From Sphingopyxis sp. (lineage in GTDB: Bacteria > Pseudomonadota > Alphaproteobacteria > Sphingomonadales > Sphingomonadaceae): a stretch of DNA of 52,080 nucleotides. The notes beneath the pieces are model-generated. The model did not search any database and was not told the DNA's origin. It saw nothing but the letters and a program-made list of their open reading frames with translations. Positions 17,588 through 26,138 of this stretch are shown piece by piece. A program made the position numbers and the translations under genes. Location: assembly GCF_019459305.1 (NCBI RefSeq), contig NZ_JAIBES010000138.1:1-52080 (forward strand), in the 5' to 3' direction. Each line of letters opens with the position of its first letter. The stretch's first letter is position 1.

Positions 17588-17622
17588 TACGGCGCTGACA
17601 TGGGCGAATTGTCAGCGCCGTA
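17588..17622 (+). terminator. strong hairpin after the TonB receptor gene
   Basis: A 13-bp perfect stem (arms ACGGCGCTGACA and TGTCAGCGCCGT plus a closing T-A pair) with a 9-nt loop, 40 bp after the receptor stop. There is no T-run, so it may be a rho-dependent or mRNA-stabilising hairpin that lowers read-through into the regulator gene, rather than a classic terminator. Confidence 0.6.
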
Positions 17623-17624
17623 GC

Positions 17625-17637
17625 CTATCGGAAATTT
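17625..17637 (+). promoter_or_regulatory. cluster motif, site 2 (CTATCGGAAATTT)
   Basis: Immediately follows the hairpin and lies ~100 bp ahead of the XRE-cupin start codon. Matches site 1 at 11 of 13 positions and site 3 at 12 of 13. A further inverted copy of the outer CCTAT (ATAGG at 17645-17649) follows. Consistent with autoregulation; inference. Confidence 0.45.
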
Positions 17638-17739
17638 GTGCATTATAGGATTGTAACGCGGACGGGGCTGCCTGGTTTGACTTGCCATCCCGAATCCGTC
17701 GATCTTGCACTGTTTGGCCAAGGTAAGGACCGCCGATAT

Positions 17740-18363
17740 ATGCCCCCCAGAACAGCAGATGAGCCGGAAATTCTGGGCGCCGTTCGTCAATCGAAGCGGC
17801 CCCGAACCGAAGGTTTCCATCTGGGGCGGCGTCTGCACCAGCTGCGCCGCGAGCGCGGGATGACGCTCGAAGACGCGGGGCGGCTGACCTCGCTCGCTGC
17901 ATCGACGCTGTCGAAGATCGAAAATGACCAGATGTCGCCGACCTTTGATGTTGTGCAGAAACTGGCGCTGGGTTTCGACATCGACATTACCGAGCTGTTT
18001 GCCAGCAACACCGGACAGGACGCTGCCGGACGTCGCAGCATCACGCTGGCCGGAGCGGGACGCCCGATGGAAACGCCGGTCTATAATCACCGGCTGATTG
18101 CCGTCGAGCTGAAGCACAAGAAGATCCTGCCGTTCGTGACGACGATCAAGGCGCGCAGCCTGGAGGATTTCAAAACCTGGTCGCAGCACAGCGGCGAGGA
18201 ATTCCTTTATGTGCTCGAAGGCGAGATCTGTTTTCAAACCGAGCATTATGAGCCCGCGATTCTGGGGGTTGGCGACAGCGTCTATATCGACAGCAGCATG
18301 CAGCACGCCGCCTATTCGACGAGCGAGCAGGACGCGGTCGTGCTGTGGGTCAACACCGGCTGA
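17740..18363 (+). CDS. XRE-family regulator with C-terminal cupin sensor domain
   Basis: A 207-residue transcription factor: helix-turn-helix at residues ~28-87 (LGRRLHQLRRERGMTLEDAG, LTSLAASTLSKIENDQMSPTF) and a cupin_2 domain at ~125-205 (HSGEEFLYVLEGEICFQTEH, LGVGDSVYIDSSMQHAAYS). Members such as PuuR sense a small metabolite in the cupin and usually repress degradation genes. The ATG at 17740 has AAGGTAAGGA upstream; an upstream GTG at 17638 would add 34 unconvincing residues. Sits in the middle of the two-winged cluster and is the obvious candidate to bind the shared 13-bp motif. Confidence 0.88.
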   Translation: MPPRTADEPEILGAVRQSKRPRTEGFHLGRRLHQLRRERGMTLEDAGRLTSLAASTLSKIENDQMSPTFDVVQKLALGFDIDITELFASNTGQDAAGRRSITLAGAGRPMETPVYNHRLIAVELKHKKILPFVTTIKARSLEDFKTWSQHSGEEFLYVLEGEICFQTEHYEPAILGVGDSVYIDSSMQHAAYSTSEQDAVVLWVNTG

Positions 18364-18430
18364 TCGCACCGGATCTGCGCGGCGGAATCGCGCTTTTAGC
18401 ATCGCTTGCAATAATTTTCTTATCGGCTAT

Positions 18431-18443
18431 AAATTTCCAATAG
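18431..18443 (-). promoter_or_regulatory. cluster motif, site 3 (CTATTGGAAATTT)
   Basis: In the AT-rich leader of the M19-like gene, 22 bp before its ATG; the minus strand reads CTATTGGAAATTTATAG, itself an inverted repeat of CTAT/ATAG. Twelve of 13 bases match site 2. Overlap with the probable transcription start suggests repression. Confidence 0.45.
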
Positions 18444-18464
18444 AAAATATTGGGAGTCGATGCG

Positions 18465-19529
18465 ATGGATAGACGGCAATTTGTGCTTTCGGGGGCGGCA
18501 CTGTCAGCCGCCGTGGCAATGGCACCCGCTTTGGCGGCGAAGCAGACCACGCGCCCGCTGACCTTTGACGCGATGGGCGAAGTGCGGTTCGAATATGATG
18601 CGGCGCTGGTCGGCCAGATGCGTGATAGCGGGCTCGACGCGATCACGGTGACATTGTGCGATCCCAAGACCTACGAAGCCCATGCCTATGAGGACGCGAT
18701 CCAGGCGGTGCTCGACCATGACGTACATATCGCCGCCAATCCGGCGCTGTTCCTGAAAGCGACGCGCACCAGCGACATCGACGTCGCGCGCCAGAATGGC
18801 CAGATCGCCATCTATTATCTGTTCCAGAACACGACCCAGTTCGGGCGCGACCTCGACAATATCGACCTGTTCCACAAGCTGGGCGTCCGTTCGTCGCAGA
18901 TCACCTATAACGACCAGAATTGGGCGGGCGCCGGGTGCAAGGAATTGGGCGCCAATGGCTTGACCCATTTCGGCCGCGAGGTCGTGGCACGAATGAACAA
19001 GGTTGGGATGCTGATCGACCTGTCGCATGCGAATATGCAGACGATGTCCGACACGATCAACGCGTCGGCCGATCCGGTGATCATCTCACACACCGCCTGC
19101 ATGGCGATGCACAAGAATGTCCGCAATACCACCGATGACAATCTACGGCTGCTGGCGCAGAAGGGCGGGGTGGTCGGCATTTGCCAGATGCGGCCGTTCC
19201 TGACGACGAAGCGCCAGGGCGCGCTTGCGGACTATTTCCGTCATATCGACCATGCGGTGAAGGTGGCTGGCGCCGACCATGTCGCGATCGGCAGCGACCG
19301 CGACCATCGCGTCGTTGAAATGACCGATGCTTATATCGCCGAACTGAAGCGCGAAGAAGGTGCCAATTTCAACGCCGACGACTGGCCGCTGTTCATCGAC
19401 GAACTCAACGGCCCGCGCCGGATGGAAGTGGTGTGGGACGGGGTGCGCAAGCTCGGTTATGCATCAAGTGACGTCGAAAAGATCATGGGGACCAACGTGC
19501 GCCGCATCTATCAGGATGTGGTCGGATGA
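18465..19529 (+). CDS. Tat-exported M19 (membrane dipeptidase)-like protein with altered metal site
   Basis: A 354-residue member of peptidase family M19 (renal dipeptidase). It starts MDRRQFVLSGAALSAAVAMA, a Tat signal (RRQF). The body has the M19 layout: LFHKLGVRSSQITYND, LIDLSHANMQTM (His188), PVIISHTACMAMHKNVRN (His209) and HVAIGSDRD (Asp278). The usual N-terminal metal motif His-x-Asp (DGHND) is replaced by DAMGEV (Met37, Glu39), and the bridging Glu is replaced within YLFQNTTQFG (Gln121). It may therefore use one metal, a different chemistry, or be a binding protein. GGGAG lies 8 bp before the ATG. Its stop overlaps the next gene (ATGA). Confidence 0.82.
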   Translation: MDRRQFVLSGAALSAAVAMAPALAAKQTTRPLTFDAMGEVRFEYDAALVGQMRDSGLDAITVTLCDPKTYEAHAYEDAIQAVLDHDVHIAANPALFLKATRTSDIDVARQNGQIAIYYLFQNTTQFGRDLDNIDLFHKLGVRSSQITYNDQNWAGAGCKELGANGLTHFGREVVARMNKVGMLIDLSHANMQTMSDTINASADPVIISHTACMAMHKNVRNTTDDNLRLLAQKGGVVGICQMRPFLTTKRQGALADYFRHIDHAVKVAGADHVAIGSDRDHRVVEMTDAYIAELKREEGANFNADDWPLFIDELNGPRRMEVVWDGVRKLGYASSDVEKIMGTNVRRIYQDVVG

Positions 19530-20473
19530 CCGCGCGATTGATGGGCGGCGCAGGGATTGCGCTGGCGCTCCTGCTCGCTGCGGCTCCGCCATCGGTGGCG
19601 GCGCAGCCTGCCGCTACGAGCGCGGGCCAATGCACGACAAGCCTGATCGGCACCCCGCTCACGCTGCCGAAATTTTCGGAGGCGACGCAAAAGCGGCTCG
19701 ATCAGGATATCGAGATCGCCCGCGCCGCGCTGCGCATCGCGCCCGACCGCGAGGATTCGCACATCTGGCTGGGACGGCGCCTCGACTATGCCGGGCGGAT
19801 CTGCGATGCGGTCGACGCGTTCACCGACGGGCTGAAGGCCTTTCCGAACAGCTATAAGCTCTACCGCTTTCGCGCCCGCGACCTGACCCGCGCGCGTCAG
19901 TTCGACGCAGCGCTCGCCGATTACAGCAAGGCGCTCGAGTTGATGGGCGACACCCCCGACAGCTTCGAACCCGACGGGCTGCCCAATCCGATCGGGCTCA
20001 CGATCAGCACCTATCGCGGGAACATCGTCTATTATCATGCGCAGACCAGCTTCGCGACCGGCGACTATCAGACCGTTGTCGACGGGATGGCCAAGTCGCT
20101 GGCGCTGGCGGCCGAATTTGCGCGCGACGATATGCGCGTGCCGACCGCCTATTGGACCTATATCGCCTATCGCAAGATGGGCGAACACGCCAAGGCGCGC
20201 GCCGCGATCGACGCGATCGAGCCGGGGCTGAAACTGATCGAGAACGATATCTACTATCAGGCGGTCCAGATCATGCAGGGGCGGCTGAAGCCTGCCGATG
20301 TCGGCGCGACCAAGGACAGCACGATCAAGTTCGCGATCGCAATGGAGCGCCGCTTTGCGGGCGACGAAGCGGGCGCGAAGGCACTGCTGGCCGAGATCAT
20401 TGCCGAAAATGCGCAGGGTCATTGGCCGGCGGAAGCCGAGCTGGCGGCGCCGGACCGCGCGCCGCGGCGATAG
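19526..20473 (+). CDS. periplasmic TPR protein B of the two-winged cluster
   Basis: A 315-residue exported TPR-like protein: signal peptide MTARLMGGAGIALALLLAAA ending SVAAQ, then helical repeats (WLGRRLDYAGRICDAVDAFT, GLKAFPNSYKLYRFRARDLT, ARQFDAALADYSKALELMG). It is a paralogue of the protein at 10928-11926 (see there). It overlaps the M19-like gene by ATGA, so the two are translationally coupled and probably act together. It ends the plus-strand wing. Function unknown. Confidence 0.85.
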   Translation: MTARLMGGAGIALALLLAAAPPSVAAQPAATSAGQCTTSLIGTPLTLPKFSEATQKRLDQDIEIARAALRIAPDREDSHIWLGRRLDYAGRICDAVDAFTDGLKAFPNSYKLYRFRARDLTRARQFDAALADYSKALELMGDTPDSFEPDGLPNPIGLTISTYRGNIVYYHAQTSFATGDYQTVVDGMAKSLALAAEFARDDMRVPTAYWTYIAYRKMGEHAKARAAIDAIEPGLKLIENDIYYQAVQIMQGRLKPADVGATKDSTIKFAIAMERRFAGDEAGAKALLAEIIAENAQGHWPAEAELAAPDRAPRR

Positions 20474-20916
20474 AAGACCCTGCCACGCCAATCAGCTAGA
20501 CCCCGTCGGTCGGATGCCGCATCACGTTAGCGGGAGATCCGACGTGACCTGCCGCCCTCGACCTGCCGCTGCGCGACGAGCAGCAAATGCTGCGCGACAG
20601 CGTGCAGCGTTACCTCGCCGACAATGCGCGACCGGACTGCGCGGTCTGGTCGAATCGCTCGCGCGAGCACCTGAAGACCGCGCCGACCAGCCCGCGCGGC
20701 AGATGCACCGGCGCGATGATCGCCTCACCGAAATTCGGGGTATTCCTGGTCTGCTCGCAATCGACCGCGCCGATCAGCGCAGGCATCGCAGCCCAGCTTT
20801 GCGACGTGGGGCCGGTCAGACATCTCTCCGACATGATCGGCCGGGAACGGATCCGGCGCGATCATGCTGGCACAGTCGGGTGTTGCGCGACAAGCGTTAA
20901 GCCGCAGCAATCGGGC
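20474..20916. pseudogene. gene debris: acyl-CoA dehydrogenase start and possible LuxR-type sensor fragment
   Basis: No intact gene. On the plus strand 20557-20638 reads LDLPLRDEQQMLRDSVQRYL followed by ADNARPD, the typical N-terminus of an acyl-CoA dehydrogenase, then similarity stops abruptly. On the minus strand, about 20640-20830, a stretch containing GEAIIAPVHLPRGLVGAVF resembles the autoinducer-binding domain of LuxR-type regulators, without a DNA-binding domain. The second match is weak. Together they look like remnants left by deletions between the two-winged cluster and the hut locus. Confidence 0.4.
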
Positions 20917-22581
20917 TTACCGCAGGCTGGGGAGGTCCAGCCCCCTCTCACGCGCACAGTCGATGGCGATGTCGTATCCCGCGTCGGCGTGGCGCATGAC
21001 GCCGGTGCCGGGATCGTTCCACAGCACGCGCTCCAGCCGCTTGGCCGCTTCGGGGGTGCCGTCGGCGACGATCACCATGCCGCTGTGCTGCGAATAGCCC
21101 ATGCCGACGCCGCCGCCGTGGTGGAGCGATACCCAGGTTGCGCCGCTGGCGGTGTTGAGCAAGGCGTTGACCAGCGGCCAGTCCGAAACTGCATCCGACC
21201 CATCGCGCATGGCTTCGGTTTCGCGATTGGGCGAGGCGACCGAGCCCGAGTCGAGATGATCGCGGCCGATGACGATCGGGGCTTTCAGCTCGCCCGACGC
21301 GACCATCTCGTTGAACGCGAGGCCAAGCCGGTGGCGGTCGCCGAGTCCAACCCAGCAGATGCGCGCGGGAAGCCCCTGAAACTGGATCTTCTCGCGCGCC
21401 ATGTCGAGCCAGTTGTGAAGGTGCTTATTGTCGGGGAGCAGCTCCTTCACCTTGGCGTCGGTCTTGTAGATATCTTCGGGATCGCCCGACAGCGCCACCC
21501 AGCGGAAGGGGCCGACGCCGCGGCAGAACAATGGCCGGACATAGGCGGGGACGAAACCCGGGAAGTCGAAGGCGTTCTCGACGCCTTCGTCCTTCGCCAC
21601 CTGACGGATGTTATTGCCATAATCGGTCGTCGGCACGCCTGCGGCCTGCATATCGAGCATCGCCTGGACATGCACCGCCATCGACGCCTTTGCGGCTTTG
21701 GCGACCGCGGCGGGATCGCTCTCGCGCTTCGCAAACCACGCGTCGAGGGTCCAGCCCGCGGGGAGGTAGCCGTTGACCGGGTCGTGCGCCGAGGTCTGGT
21801 CGGTGAGCAGGTCGGGGCGGATGCCGCGGCGGACCATTTCGGGCAGGATGTCGGCGGCGTTGCCGAGCAGGCCGACCGAAACAGGTTTGCCCTCGGTGTG
21901 GCTGGCTTCGATCATCGCCAGCGCCTCGTCGATGCTCGCCGCCTGCTTGTCGAGATAGCCGGTGCGCAGGCGCATCTCGATGCGGCTCGGCTGGCATTCG
22001 ATTGCGAGGCACGACGCGCCCGCCATCACCGCCGCGAGCGGCTGCGCGCCGCCCATGCCGCCGAGCCCCGCCGTGAGCAACCAGCGACCCGAAAGGTCGC
22101 CGCCATAATGCTGGCGCCCCATCTCGACGAAGGTTTCGTACGTGCCCTGAACGATGCCCTGGCTGCCGATATAGATCCAGCTGCCGGCGGTCATCTGACC
22201 GTACATCATCAAGCCTTTGCGATCGAGCTCGTGGAAATGCTCCCAATTCGCCCATTCGGGGACGAGGTTGGAATTGGCGAGCAGCACGCGCGGCGCGTCG
22301 CTATGGGTGCGGAATACGCCCACCGGCTTGCCCGACTGGATGAGCAAAGTCTCGTCACCCTCGAGCCGCTTCAGCGTCTCGACGATCCGGTCATAGCTCT
22401 CCCAGTCGCGCGCGGCGCGGCCGATGCCGCCATAGACGACCAGCTCGTGCGGCGCCTCGGCAACGTCGGGATGGAGGTTGTTCATCAGCATCCGCATCGG
22501 CGCTTCGGTGAGCCAGCTCTTTGCCGTGATGTCGGGGCCGGTCGCCGGTCGGATCACGCGGCTATTGTCGAGGCGTGTCAT
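20917..22581 (-). CDS. hutU: urocanate hydratase
   Basis: Second step of histidine degradation: urocanate plus water to imidazolonepropionate, with tightly bound NAD. The 554-residue protein is full length. Recognisable blocks: [56 protein letters not shown] (NAD-binding), [32 protein letters not shown]-like [20 protein letters not shown], and [17 protein letters not shown]. Last gene of the minus-strand hut operon; its start overlaps hutG by 4 bp. Confidence 0.97.
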   Translation of the reverse strand: MTRLDNSRVIRPATGPDITAKSWLTEAPMRMLMNNLHPDVAEAPHELVVYGGIGRAARDWESYDRIVETLKRLEGDETLLIQSGKPVGVFRTHSDAPRVLLANSNLVPEWANWEHFHELDRKGLMMYGQMTAGSWIYIGSQGIVQGTYETFVEMGRQHYGGDLSGRWLLTAGLGGMGGAQPLAAVMAGASCLAIECQPSRIEMRLRTGYLDKQAASIDEALAMIEASHTEGKPVSVGLLGNAADILPEMVRRGIRPDLLTDQTSAHDPVNGYLPAGWTLDAWFAKRESDPAAVAKAAKASMAVHVQAMLDMQAAGVPTTDYGNNIRQVAKDEGVENAFDFPGFVPAYVRPLFCRGVGPFRWVALSGDPEDIYKTDAKVKELLPDNKHLHNWLDMAREKIQFQGLPARICWVGLGDRHRLGLAFNEMVASGELKAPIVIGRDHLDSGSVASPNRETEAMRDGSDAVSDWPLVNALLNTASGATWVSLHHGGGVGMGYSQHSGMVIVADGTPEAAKRLERVLWNDPGTGVMRHADAGYDIAIDCARERGLDLPSLR

Positions 22582-23381
22582 GGTCGTCCTTTCGCAAAAT
22601 CGAGGGTCGCGGCGATCACCTGCTCCAGCACGGGCCGGATCGCGGGATTGGGATCGAGAGGGGAGGGCCAGTTGGTGTGGGTGATCGTATCGGGTTCGGC
22701 CATGTAACCGCGCTGCGCGAGTTCCATCTGGACCGCGTGGATGCCATCGTCGGGGCGGCCGTAGTGGCGCGTCGTCCAGCCGCCCTTGAAGCGGCCGTTG
22801 ACGACATGACTGCGACCGCTCGCCGCACAGATGTTGGCGACGATTGTTTCAAGCTCGGGAGCTGAGGTGGCGCCACCGTTGGTGCCGATGTTGAATTGGG
22901 GCAGCTCGCCGTCGAACAGGCGCGGAACACGGCTCCGGATCGAGTGCGCGTCGTAAAGGACGACCTTGCCATGGGTCGCCCGCAAGCGTTCGAGTTCCTC
23001 GGTCAGCGCGTCGTGATAGGGCCGGTGATACAAGTGGAGCCGCTGAATGATCTCGGCCTCGTCGGGCAGATCGAAACGGTAAAGCGGCGCGCCGTCGAAG
23101 GTGGTCGTCGGGCACAGCTCGGTCGTCGCCTGCCCCGGATAGAGCGACGCGCCCGAGGGGTCGCGATTCATGTCGATGACGCTGCGCGAAATCTCGGTCG
23201 CGACGAGCGTTGCACCAAGATCGGCCGCGAAGGCGTATAGCTCGGCGATCCACCAGTCGGTGTCGATCTGCGCATGCCAGCGCGAGACGAACTGCTCGTC
23301 GAGTCCGGCGAGATCGGTGCCGCCATGCGGAAAGGCGATGACGAGCGGCGCGTCGCCGCGACGGACGCGCAGCCAATCCAT
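22578..23381 (-). CDS. hutG: N-formylglutamate deformylase
   Basis: Hydrolyses N-formyl-L-glutamate to glutamate and formate, the last step of the HutF/HutG branch. From the ATG at 23381 the 267-residue protein begins [20 protein letters not shown] and has the FGase motifs [48 protein letters not shown] and [15 protein letters not shown], then [15 protein letters not shown]. The start codon shares one base with the hutH stop (TAATG). A longer upstream reading would be entirely inside hutH. Paired with hutF, it shows the pathway uses formylglutamate, not direct formamide release. Confidence 0.95.
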   Translation of the reverse strand: MDWLRVRRGDAPLVIAFPHGGTDLAGLDEQFVSRWHAQIDTDWWIAELYAFAADLGATLVATEISRSVIDMNRDPSGASLYPGQATTELCPTTTFDGAPLYRFDLPDEAEIIQRLHLYHRPYHDALTEELERLRATHGKVVLYDAHSIRSRVPRLFDGELPQFNIGTNGGATSAPELETIVANICAASGRSHVVNGRFKGGWTTRHYGRPDDGIHAVQMELAQRGYMAEPDTITHTNWPSPLDPNPAIRPVLEQVIAATLDFAKGRP

Positions 23382-24901
23382 TAGCTCAGGCCCGGCAGGT
23401 CGGCGGGAACCGCAGCAACCAGGCTGCCCGAACGGATCAGCGCGGTCGCGGCCGCCATGTCGGGGTGGAAATGGCGGTCGTCTTCGAGCGTCGGCACCGC
23501 GGCGCGCAGATGCTGGTGCGCCGCCTCCAGCGCATCGCTCGATGTCAGCGGCGCGTGGAAGTCGATGCCCTGGCACGCGGCGAGATATTCGATTCCGATC
23601 ACCGCGCTGACATTGTCGGCCATCTCGAGCAGGCGGCGAGCGCCGTGCGCGGCCATCGACACATGATCCTCCTGATTGGCGCTGGTCGGGATCGAATCGA
23701 CGCTGGCGGGATAGGCGCGCTGCTTGTTTTCGCTGACTAGCGCAGCGGCGGTGACCTGCGGGATCATGAAGCCCGAGTTGAGGCCGGGGCGCGGGGTGAG
23801 GAAGGCGGGGAGGCCCGACAAGGCGGGATCAACGAGCATCGCGATGCGGCGCTCGGCAATCGAACCAATCTCGCACAGCGCGAGACCGATCATGTCGGCG
23901 GCAAAGGCGACGGGTTCGGCGTGGAAATTGCCCCCCGACAAAGCCTCATCGGTGTCGGCAAAGATCAGCGGATTGTCCGAGACGCCATTCGCCTCGACGC
24001 CGAGTGTCGTCGCGGCCTGACGCAGCAGATCGAGCACCGCGCCCATCACCTGCGGCTGACAGCGCAGGCAATAGGGATCCTGCACGCGCGGATCGTCCAC
24101 CGCGTGCGAAGCGCGGATAGCCGACCCCGCCATCAGGCCGCGCAACGCGTCACCGACCGCGCGCTGACCAGCATGACCGCGCAGCGCGTGGATACGGGGG
24201 TCGAACGGCGCGTCGGAACCCTTGGCGGCTTCGGTCGACAGCGCGCCGGTGATCAGCGCCGACTGGAACACGGTTTCAGCGCGGAACAGACCCGCGAGCG
24301 CATTGGCCGCTGAAAATTGCGTGCCGTTGAGCAGCGCGAGGCCTTCCTTCGGCCCGAGTTCGACCGGCGCGAGGCCCGCCTGCGCGAGCGCTTCGGCGGC
24401 GGGTAGGGTCTGACCGCCGACCTCGATGGCGCCGACCCCGATCATTGCCGCCGCCATGTGCGACAGCGGCGCGAGGTCTCCGCTCGCGCCGACCGAACCC
24501 TGCGACGGAACGACAGGGGTGAGTCCCGTTGCCAGCATCGTCTCGAGCATCGCCACCGTTTCGCGCCGCACCCCCGATGCGCCGACGCCGAAGCTCGCGA
24601 GCTTGAGCGCCATCATCAGACGGACAACGGGGACGGGCGAGGGCGCGCCGGTCCCCGCGGCGTGGCTGAGCACGATGTTGCGCTGGAGCGTCGCCAGATC
24701 GTCGTTCGCAATCCGCACGCTCGCCAGCTTTCCGAACCCGGTGTTGATGCCATAGACCGGGTCGCCCCTGGCCACGATGCGCGCCACGGCAGCGGCGCTG
24801 GCATCGATGGCGTTCCACGCGTCGGCGTTCAGCGTCGCGCTCGCACCTTCATAGATGGCGCGCCAGTCGGCGAGCGTCATCGCGCCGGGGTTGATGATCA
24901 T
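23381..24901 (-). CDS. hutH: histidine ammonia-lyase
   Basis: First step of histidine degradation: non-oxidative removal of ammonia to give trans-urocanate. The 506-residue protein carries the Ala-Ser-Gly triad that forms the MIO prosthetic group in [16 protein letters not shown], plus [44 protein letters not shown], and [20 protein letters not shown]. The ATG at 24901 overlaps the hutI stop by 4 bp (ATGA). Longer upstream reading lies within hutI and is not real. Confidence 0.97.
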   Translation of the reverse strand: MIINPGAMTLADWRAIYEGASATLNADAWNAIDASAAAVARIVARGDPVYGINTGFGKLASVRIANDDLATLQRNIVLSHAAGTGAPSPVPVVRLMMALKLASFGVGASGVRRETVAMLETMLATGLTPVVPSQGSVGASGDLAPLSHMAAAMIGVGAIEVGGQTLPAAEALAQAGLAPVELGPKEGLALLNGTQFSAANALAGLFRAETVFQSALITGALSTEAAKGSDAPFDPRIHALRGHAGQRAVGDALRGLMAGSAIRASHAVDDPRVQDPYCLRCQPQVMGAVLDLLRQAATTLGVEANGVSDNPLIFADTDEALSGGNFHAEPVAFAADMIGLALCEIGSIAERRIAMLVDPALSGLPAFLTPRPGLNSGFMIPQVTAAALVSENKQRAYPASVDSIPTSANQEDHVSMAAHGARRLLEMADNVSAVIGIEYLAACQGIDFHAPLTSSDALEAAHQHLRAAVPTLEDDRHFHPDMAAATALIRSGSLVAAVPADLPGLS

Positions 24902-26082
24902 TGTCCGTCCTTGATACGTTGGTGCAGCGGGTTGAAGCCGATGCGGTAAACCAGCTCGGCGGGTTCGGTGACGTCCCAGATCGCGAGGTCGCATGCCTTG
25001 CCTGCTTCGAGCGTGCCGATCTCGGCGCCGAGCCCGAGCGCGGCAGCGGCGTTCACCGTCACCCCGCGCAGCGCTTCGATCACCGTCAGCCCGAACAAGG
25101 TCGCACCCATGTTGAGCATGAGCAGCAGCGAGGTCGTCGGCGAGGTGCCGGGGTTGTTGTCGGTCGCCAGCGCGATCCGCACCCCGTGGCGGCGCATCGC
25201 CGCGATCGGCGGCAGCTTGGTCTCGCGCATGAAATAAAAAGCGCCGGGCAGCAGCACCGCGACCGTCCCCGCCGCCGCCATCGCGGCGACATCGCCGTCG
25301 GTCGCATATTCCAGATGGTCCGCCGACAGCGCGCCGTGGCGCGCCGCGAGCGCGCTGCCGCTCAGCGACGACAATTGTTCGGCGTGCAGCTTGACCGCCA
25401 GCCCGTGCGCCTGCGCCGCTTCGATCACCTGCGTGCATTGCGCGGGCGAAAAACCGATGCCCTCGCAAAAGGCGTCGACCGCGGTGGCAAACGGCGCCGC
25501 CGCTGGGATCATTTCATTGCAGACGAGGTCGATATAGCCGTCGCTGTTGTCGCAATACTCGGGGGGCAGCGCATGCGCGCCAAGGAACGTCGGCGCGACG
25601 CGGATCCGGCGTCGTTCGCCCAACGCGCGGGCGGCACGCAGCATCTTCAGCTCGTTTTCGGTGTCGAGGCCGTAGCCCGACTTGATCTCGATCGTTGTCA
25701 CCCCCTCGGCGATCAGCGCGTCAAGGCGGGGGAGGGCCGTGTCAACCAGTTCGGCCTCGCTCGCGGCGCGGGTCGCGCGCATCGTTGACACGATGCCGCC
25801 ACCTGCGCGGGCAATATCCTCATAGCTCGCGCCTTCGAGCCGCATCGCCCATTCATTGGCGCGGTTGCCGCCGTGAACCAGATGGGTGTGGCAATCGATC
25901 AGCCCGGGGGTGATCAACCGGCCGCCGCAATCGGTGGTTTTCGCGGCCTTCATCGGCGCACCATCAGCCGGACCGGCATAGACGATCCGCCCGTCCGCTG
26001 CCGTGACGACGCCATCGTCGATCAGTCCCAGCCCGTCATCGGTCAGCGTCGCGAGTCGCGCGTTGGTCCAGCTATGCTCCAT
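24898..26082 (-). CDS. hutI: imidazolonepropionase
   Basis: Third step of histidine degradation: opens the imidazolone ring to N-formimino-L-glutamate. Amidohydrolase fold with zinc ligands in [17 protein letters not shown] (HxH), His in LHAEQLSS, and Asp in [17 protein letters not shown] chose the start at 26082 ([13 protein letters not shown], 394 aa), which matches the usual HutI N-terminus. The alternative ATG at 26109 overlaps the 18-bp operator palindrome by two bases and adds nine atypical residues. First gene of the hutI-hutH-hutG-hutU operon. Confidence 0.95.
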   Translation of the reverse strand: MEHSWTNARLATLTDDGLGLIDDGVVTAADGRIVYAGPADGAPMKAAKTTDCGGRLITPGLIDCHTHLVHGGNRANEWAMRLEGASYEDIARAGGGIVSTMRATRAASEAELVDTALPRLDALIAEGVTTIEIKSGYGLDTENELKMLRAARALGERRRIRVAPTFLGAHALPPEYCDNSDGYIDLVCNEMIPAAAPFATAVDAFCEGIGFSPAQCTQVIEAAQAHGLAVKLHAEQLSSLSGSALAARHGALSADHLEYATDGDVAAMAAAGTVAVLLPGAFYFMRETKLPPIAAMRRHGVRIALATDNNPGTSPTTSLLLMLNMGATLFGLTVIEALRGVTVNAAAALGLGAEIGTLEAGKACDLAIWDVTEPAELVYRIGFNPLHQRIKDGQ

Positions 26083-26107
26083 CTGGACAACATCTCGCGA
26101 TTGCGTC

Positions 26108-26125
26108 ATTATGTCTAGACATAAT
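26108..26125. promoter_or_regulatory. hut operator, 18-bp perfect palindrome
   Basis: ATTATGTCTAGACATAAT lies between divergent hutI and hutF, 13 bp before the hutF ATG and 25 bp before the chosen hutI start. Perfect dyad symmetry and position fit a GntR/HutC-type operator (core TGTCTAGACA) that controls both transcripts at once. The regulator assignment is inference. Confidence 0.75.
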
Positions 26126-26138
26126 ATGAGGGCTCAAG

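Noticed and set aside
20587-22707. A 706-codon plus-strand frame covering the hutU region
   Set aside because: Only its first ~17 codons look real (acyl-CoA dehydrogenase fragment); the rest is the shadow of hutU.
26083-26109. Upstream ATG for HutI at 26109
   Set aside because: It overlaps the operator palindrome and adds residues not found in HutI proteins; 26082 matches the family start.
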